Assembly: GCA_944331815.1 (NCBI GenBank)
Contig: CALVIQ010000014.1
Location: 1 to 45,541 of the forward strand
Direction of reading: 5' to 3'
DNA: 45,541 nt
From: an uncultured Bacilli bacterium
GTDB lineage: Bacteria; Bacillota_I; Bacilli_A; RF39; UBA660
The notes under the pieces were generated by a model. The model was not told the DNA's origin and searched no databases. It worked only from the letters and a program-made list of their open reading frames with translations. Within the stretch, counting starts at the first letter, position 1, and every line of letters starts with the position of its first letter. Below, piece after piece: positions 43,400-45,541 of this stretch. Both the position numbers and the translations under genes were made by a program.

Positions 43400-44291
43400 A
43401 TGAATTATTATAATAAAATAAAAGAGCAAATAATAAATAATGAAATAACAAAAAGAGTAAAAGATTATAGTAAAAATAAAAGTGATTTAAATACATATTA
43501 TAATGTCGGTAAATTATTAAAAGAAGCTGGCAAACATTATGGCGAAGGAATAATTAAAAAGTACTCCATTAAATTAACTGAAGAATTAGGAAAAGGTTTT
43601 ACACTTTCAAATTTAAAAAGATTTAGACAATTTTATACATTAATTCAAAAAGGTGCGACAATGTCGCACCAATTAAGTTGGAGTCATTATTCTGAAATAA
43701 TACCATTAATTGAAGTCAATAAAATAAATTATTATGTTAGAATTACAGAACAAAATAATTTATCTATAAGACAACTAAGAGAAAAAATAAAAAATAAAAA
43801 ATAAAGAATATGAAAGATTAGATGAAACAACTAAATTAAAATTAAAGAATAATGATGAACTAAAAGTAAAAGACTTAGTTAAGAATCCCATTTTTATAAA
43901 AAACAATAACAATTATGAAATAATATCAGAAAAAATATTACAAAAATTGATATTAGAAGATGTTGAAAATTTTATGAAAGAACTTGGCAATTCTTTTTGT
44001 TTTATTGCTAGTGAATATAAAATTAAATTAGGAAATAGATATAACTACATAGATTTACTTTTATATAATATTGAATTTAATTGTTATGTGATAGTTGAAT
44101 TAAAAGTAACAGAATTAAAAAAAGAGTACATAGGTCAAATAGAAGTATATATGAATTATATTGATAAAGCAATAAAAAAATTAAATCAAGATAAAACTAT
44201 AGGAATAATTATATGTAAAAAAGATAATAAATTTATTATGGAATATTGTAGTGACAAAAGAATAATGGCTAAAGAATATGAATTGGTTTAA
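43400..44291 (+). pseudogene. DUF1016 (YhcG-type) nuclease gene, frameshifted
   Basis: Two consecutive frames together make one DUF1016 protein. The first (43400-43804) has the N-terminal domain: KLLKEAGKHYGEGIIKKYS, LGKGFTLSNLKRFRQFY and LSWSHYSEIIPL. The second (frame of 43806 to 44291) has YERLDETTKLKLKN, then the PDDEXK nuclease core YIDLLLYNIEFNCYVIVELK, IGQIEVYMNYID and GIIICKKDNKFIMEY. The break lies in three copies of AAAAAAT (43782-43802); with two copies the reading frame is continuous. So it is either a recent inactivation or a reversible switch. The GC-richer hairpin at 43652-43670 also lies inside it. Foreign-DNA defence is a proposed role for the family. Confidence 0.88.
43782..43802 (+). 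repeat. Three copies of a 7-bp repeat at the frameshift
   Basis: AAAAAAT three times in tandem; removing one unit restores the DUF1016 reading frame exactly (E-K-I-K-N-K-E-Y-E-R). Confidence 0.9.
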
Positions 44292-44311
44292 TAAAAATTA
44301 ATTTAATAGTC

Positions 44312-44425
44312 TACACAATTAATTATAACAGGAATATATTATTAATGGGTGAAGAAAAATTAGTAAAAATAATATAATTAATGTATATAATCTATCTGAG
44401 TTGGATATATTATAAGTAAGATATT
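44312..44425 (+). pseudogene. Relic of a ComEC-like C-terminal domain
   Basis: Fragment with no open frame. One frame reads YTINYNRNILLMGEEKLVK, which parallels IIYTKINGIKILLMGDAG of comEC. After a shift of frame, NIINVYNLSELDIL parallels NILSKYNLSNIDIL of the same gene in the correct order. Nucleotide similarity over the second part is about two thirds by eye. It suggests an old partial duplication of comEC, or a remnant left by the event that brought in the DUF1016 gene. Confidence 0.5.
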
Positions 44426-44452
44426 AAATACTAATTACGTTAACACCTACCA

Positions 44453-44549
44453 AACAAGTATAGAATTCTATAAGAATAAAATCTATACTTGTTATAATGT
44501 GTACGCTAATGGCTGTTAGCGTTTAATATAGATGGAATTTATTCCAAAT
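44453..44549. other. Run of hairpins, possible small RNA
   Basis: AACAAGTATAGA / TCTATACTTGTT forms a 12-bp stem (44454-44492). It is followed by TATAAT (about 44493-44498), then CGCTAA / TTAGCG (44504-44521), TGGAAT / ATTCCA (44533-44546) and the terminator at 44550-44575. This could be a short transcript of about 75 bases or decayed mobile DNA. No gene is seen in 44426-44573. Confidence 0.35.
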
Positions 44550-44575
44550 AAAAAGGAACTAAGCAATTCCTTTTT
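44550..44575. terminator. Bidirectional terminator before the DUF6512 gene end
   Basis: AAAAAGGAA / TTCCTTTTT stem with an 8-base loop; T-run on both strands. It terminates the minus-strand DUF6512 gene and any plus-strand transcript from the hairpin region. Confidence 0.8.
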
Positions 44576-45110
44576 ATTTTACATAAATATTAATTCCATA
44601 TTTATCTTTAACAGTGTCATAAAATATATAATTTTCAATTGGTTTATAAGTTAAATAGCCAAATATAATATATATTAATATAATTCCGATTATTCCTATA
44701 ATATTTTGATATTTTATTTCTTTATATTGCAGTATAAAATAACTTAATATTTGTTCAATTAAAATTACAACTGCTAATAATCCGATACTTATTATCATAT
44801 TTTCGCCTATCATCTTATAAATAGGAATAAATATAATTAGATAAATAAAGATTGCTATAATTGGTATTAAAAATAATTGAACTAAAAAATTGTTAAAGTT
44901 AATTTTATTTTTTCTTAGTAATATATAATCAAATATTCCATAAAAAACAAACGAAGTATAAATTAATTTCATATGTTCCCAAATACTTTCATTTACAGGA
45001 AAGAAGATACTAAATAATGAATTAGGTAACCAATCATATAAAAAATGAAAAGGGAAACATAATAAAAATATAACAAAAAATCCAATTATTTTAATTGTTT
45101 TTAAGCTCAT
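44574..45110 (-). CDS. DUF6512 family membrane protein
   Basis: 178 residues from ATG 45110 (AAGGAGTGAC ahead; a GTG three codons upstream is part of that site). Five to six membrane segments. The stretch HFLYDWLPNSLFSIFFPVNESIWEHMKLIYTSFVFYG (about 22-58) is the DUF6512 signature. Function unknown. Alone on the minus strand between the DUF1016 patch and dnaG. Confidence 0.82.
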   Translation of the reverse strand: MSLKTIKIIGFFVIFLLCFPFHFLYDWLPNSLFSIFFPVNESIWEHMKLIYTSFVFYGIFDYILLRKNKINFNNFLVQLFLIPIIAIFIYLIIFIPIYKMIGENMIISIGLLAVVILIEQILSYFILQYKEIKYQNIIGIIGIILIYIIFGYLTYKPIENYIFYDTVKDKYGINIYVK

Positions 45111-45180
45111 TTTTGTCACTCCTTATTAAATAATATTAAAAAAATTAAAAAAAATATGTAAAAAAAAAGGAAATTGTTAG

Positions 45181-45194
45181 TTTTTGTCGTATAT
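45181..45194 (+). promoter_or_regulatory. 14-bp box upstream of dnaG, shared with comEA
   Basis: TTTTTGTCGTATAT, 22 bases before the dnaG ATG; same sequence as at 40734-40747. No sigma-A type -35/-10 pair is obvious between 45120 and 45217, so the box may itself be part of the promoter. Confidence 0.45.
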
Positions 45195-45216
45195 TAATAA
45201 GTAGGGGAAGATAAAT

Positions 45217-45541
45217 ATGAAAACATTATCACAGGAACAAATTAATGAAATAAGAAATAGTGTTGATATAGTTGACGTTGTATCAAAATATATCCCACTT
45301 ACAAAAAAAGGAAAGAATTATTTTGGAGTATGTCCATTTCATGAAGATAGTGATCCATCTTTAAGTGTTTCTCCTGATAAACAAATATTTTCTTGTTTTT
45401 CTTGTCATACAGCTGGTAATGTTTTTAATTTTATCAAAGAGTACGAACACGTATCTTTTATTGAAGCGGTTAAAATGGTAGCTGATATGGCCGGCATTAA
45501 CATTGCTATTGATACTAAAAATACTAAAACAATAAAAAATA
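45217..45541 (+). CDS. dnaG: DNA primase, 3' end outside window
   Basis: 108 residues visible. The protein starts MKTLSQEQINEIRNSVDIVDVV and has the CHC2 zinc finger with Cys39, His42, Cys60 and Cys63 (VCPFHEDSDPSLSVSP, IFSCFSCHTAGNVFNFI), followed by EHVSFIEAVKMVADMAGI. This is the standard DnaG N-terminus. AGGGGAAG precedes the ATG by a good distance. dnaG is normally followed by rpoD; that would lie beyond the window. Confidence 0.96.
   Translation, partial: MKTLSQEQINEIRNSVDIVDVVSKYIPLTKKGKNYFGVCPFHEDSDPSLSVSPDKQIFSCFSCHTAGNVFNFIKEYEHVSFIEAVKMVADMAGINIAIDTKNTKTIKN

Noticed and set aside
45181..45194. Spo0A box (TGTCGAA) at the shared 14-mer
   Set aside because: The sequence is TGTCGTA; one mismatch in a short motif and no second box, so a Spo0A site is not supported.
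1..45541. Recoded TGA as tryptophan (Mollicutes code)
   Set aside because: TGG encodes Trp throughout, and TGA acts as a true stop at the ends of nagZ, cvpA, rsmE and others.
1..45541. CRISPR arrays, insertion sequences or prophage
   Set aside because: No regularly spaced repeats, transposase, integrase or phage structural genes were seen on either strand.

Overview
The window looks like chromosomal DNA of a very AT-rich, walled, low-GC Gram-positive bacterium (Bacilli/Erysipelotrichia-type, close in style to uncultured gut lineages near the Mollicutes; the exact taxon is inference). Reasons: RbpZ-type omega subunit, DivIB, type II-like MurB, YtxH, CvpA, RecD2 and ComEA/ComEC, a glmS ribozyme, an SspI-type spore protein, and TGG for Trp with TGA used as a stop (nagZ, cvpA and rsmE end in TGA), so the standard bacterial code applies. 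Almost every gene has a strong AGGAGG-type ribosome binding site, which allows most starts to be fixed.

Layout: 1-3.5 kb holds the 3' part of proS, a SPOR-like membrane protein, radC, a membrane protein and rpoZ. 3.55-3.93 kb holds a bidirectional structured element and sspI (minus strand). 4-6.75 kb holds lemA, a DUF2207 membrane protein and a repeat-rich spore-coat-like protein (minus). 6.8-9.45 kb holds trmB, a lipoprotein, an acidic protein, a DUF948-like protein and YtxH. 9.5-14.8 kb is one long run: a SpoU methylase, rimM, trmD, an unknown gene, an ABC exporter and nagZ. tRNA-Lys (minus) and phased A-tracts separate this from a 1256-residue cysteine-rich secreted protein (15.06-18.83 kb), then rpmB (minus) and dnaE. 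22.0-26.5 kb runs prepilin, cvpA, trxA, rsmE, a membrane protein, mtaB and an unknown gene. recD2 and a 51-residue protein follow.

29.0-29.3 kb is a probable, apparently undescribed type I toxin-antitoxin locus: two convergent promoters, a 30-residue hydrophobic peptide with its ribosome binding site in a hairpin, and an antisense RNA lying directly downstream of glmS. glmS (minus) has its ribozyme in the 5' leader. Then come an LRR/coiled-coil protein, an orphan FtsX-type permease, and the division/wall cluster murG-murB-divIB-ftsA-ftsZ, then comEA-comEC. 43.4-44.6 kb is an accessory patch: a DUF1016 nuclease gene frameshifted by one extra copy of a 7-bp repeat, then a decayed piece of a comEC-like gene and a run of hairpins. 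A DUF6512 membrane protein (minus) and the start of dnaG close the window.

Two genes, radC and comEA, have no ATG/GTG/TTG at their proper start. In both, an ATA codon sits at ideal distance from a perfect ribosome binding site and restores the full family length, suggesting that AUA initiation is used in this lineage. comEA and dnaG also share an identical 14-bp box just upstream of their ribosome binding sites, possibly an alternative-sigma (competence) promoter.
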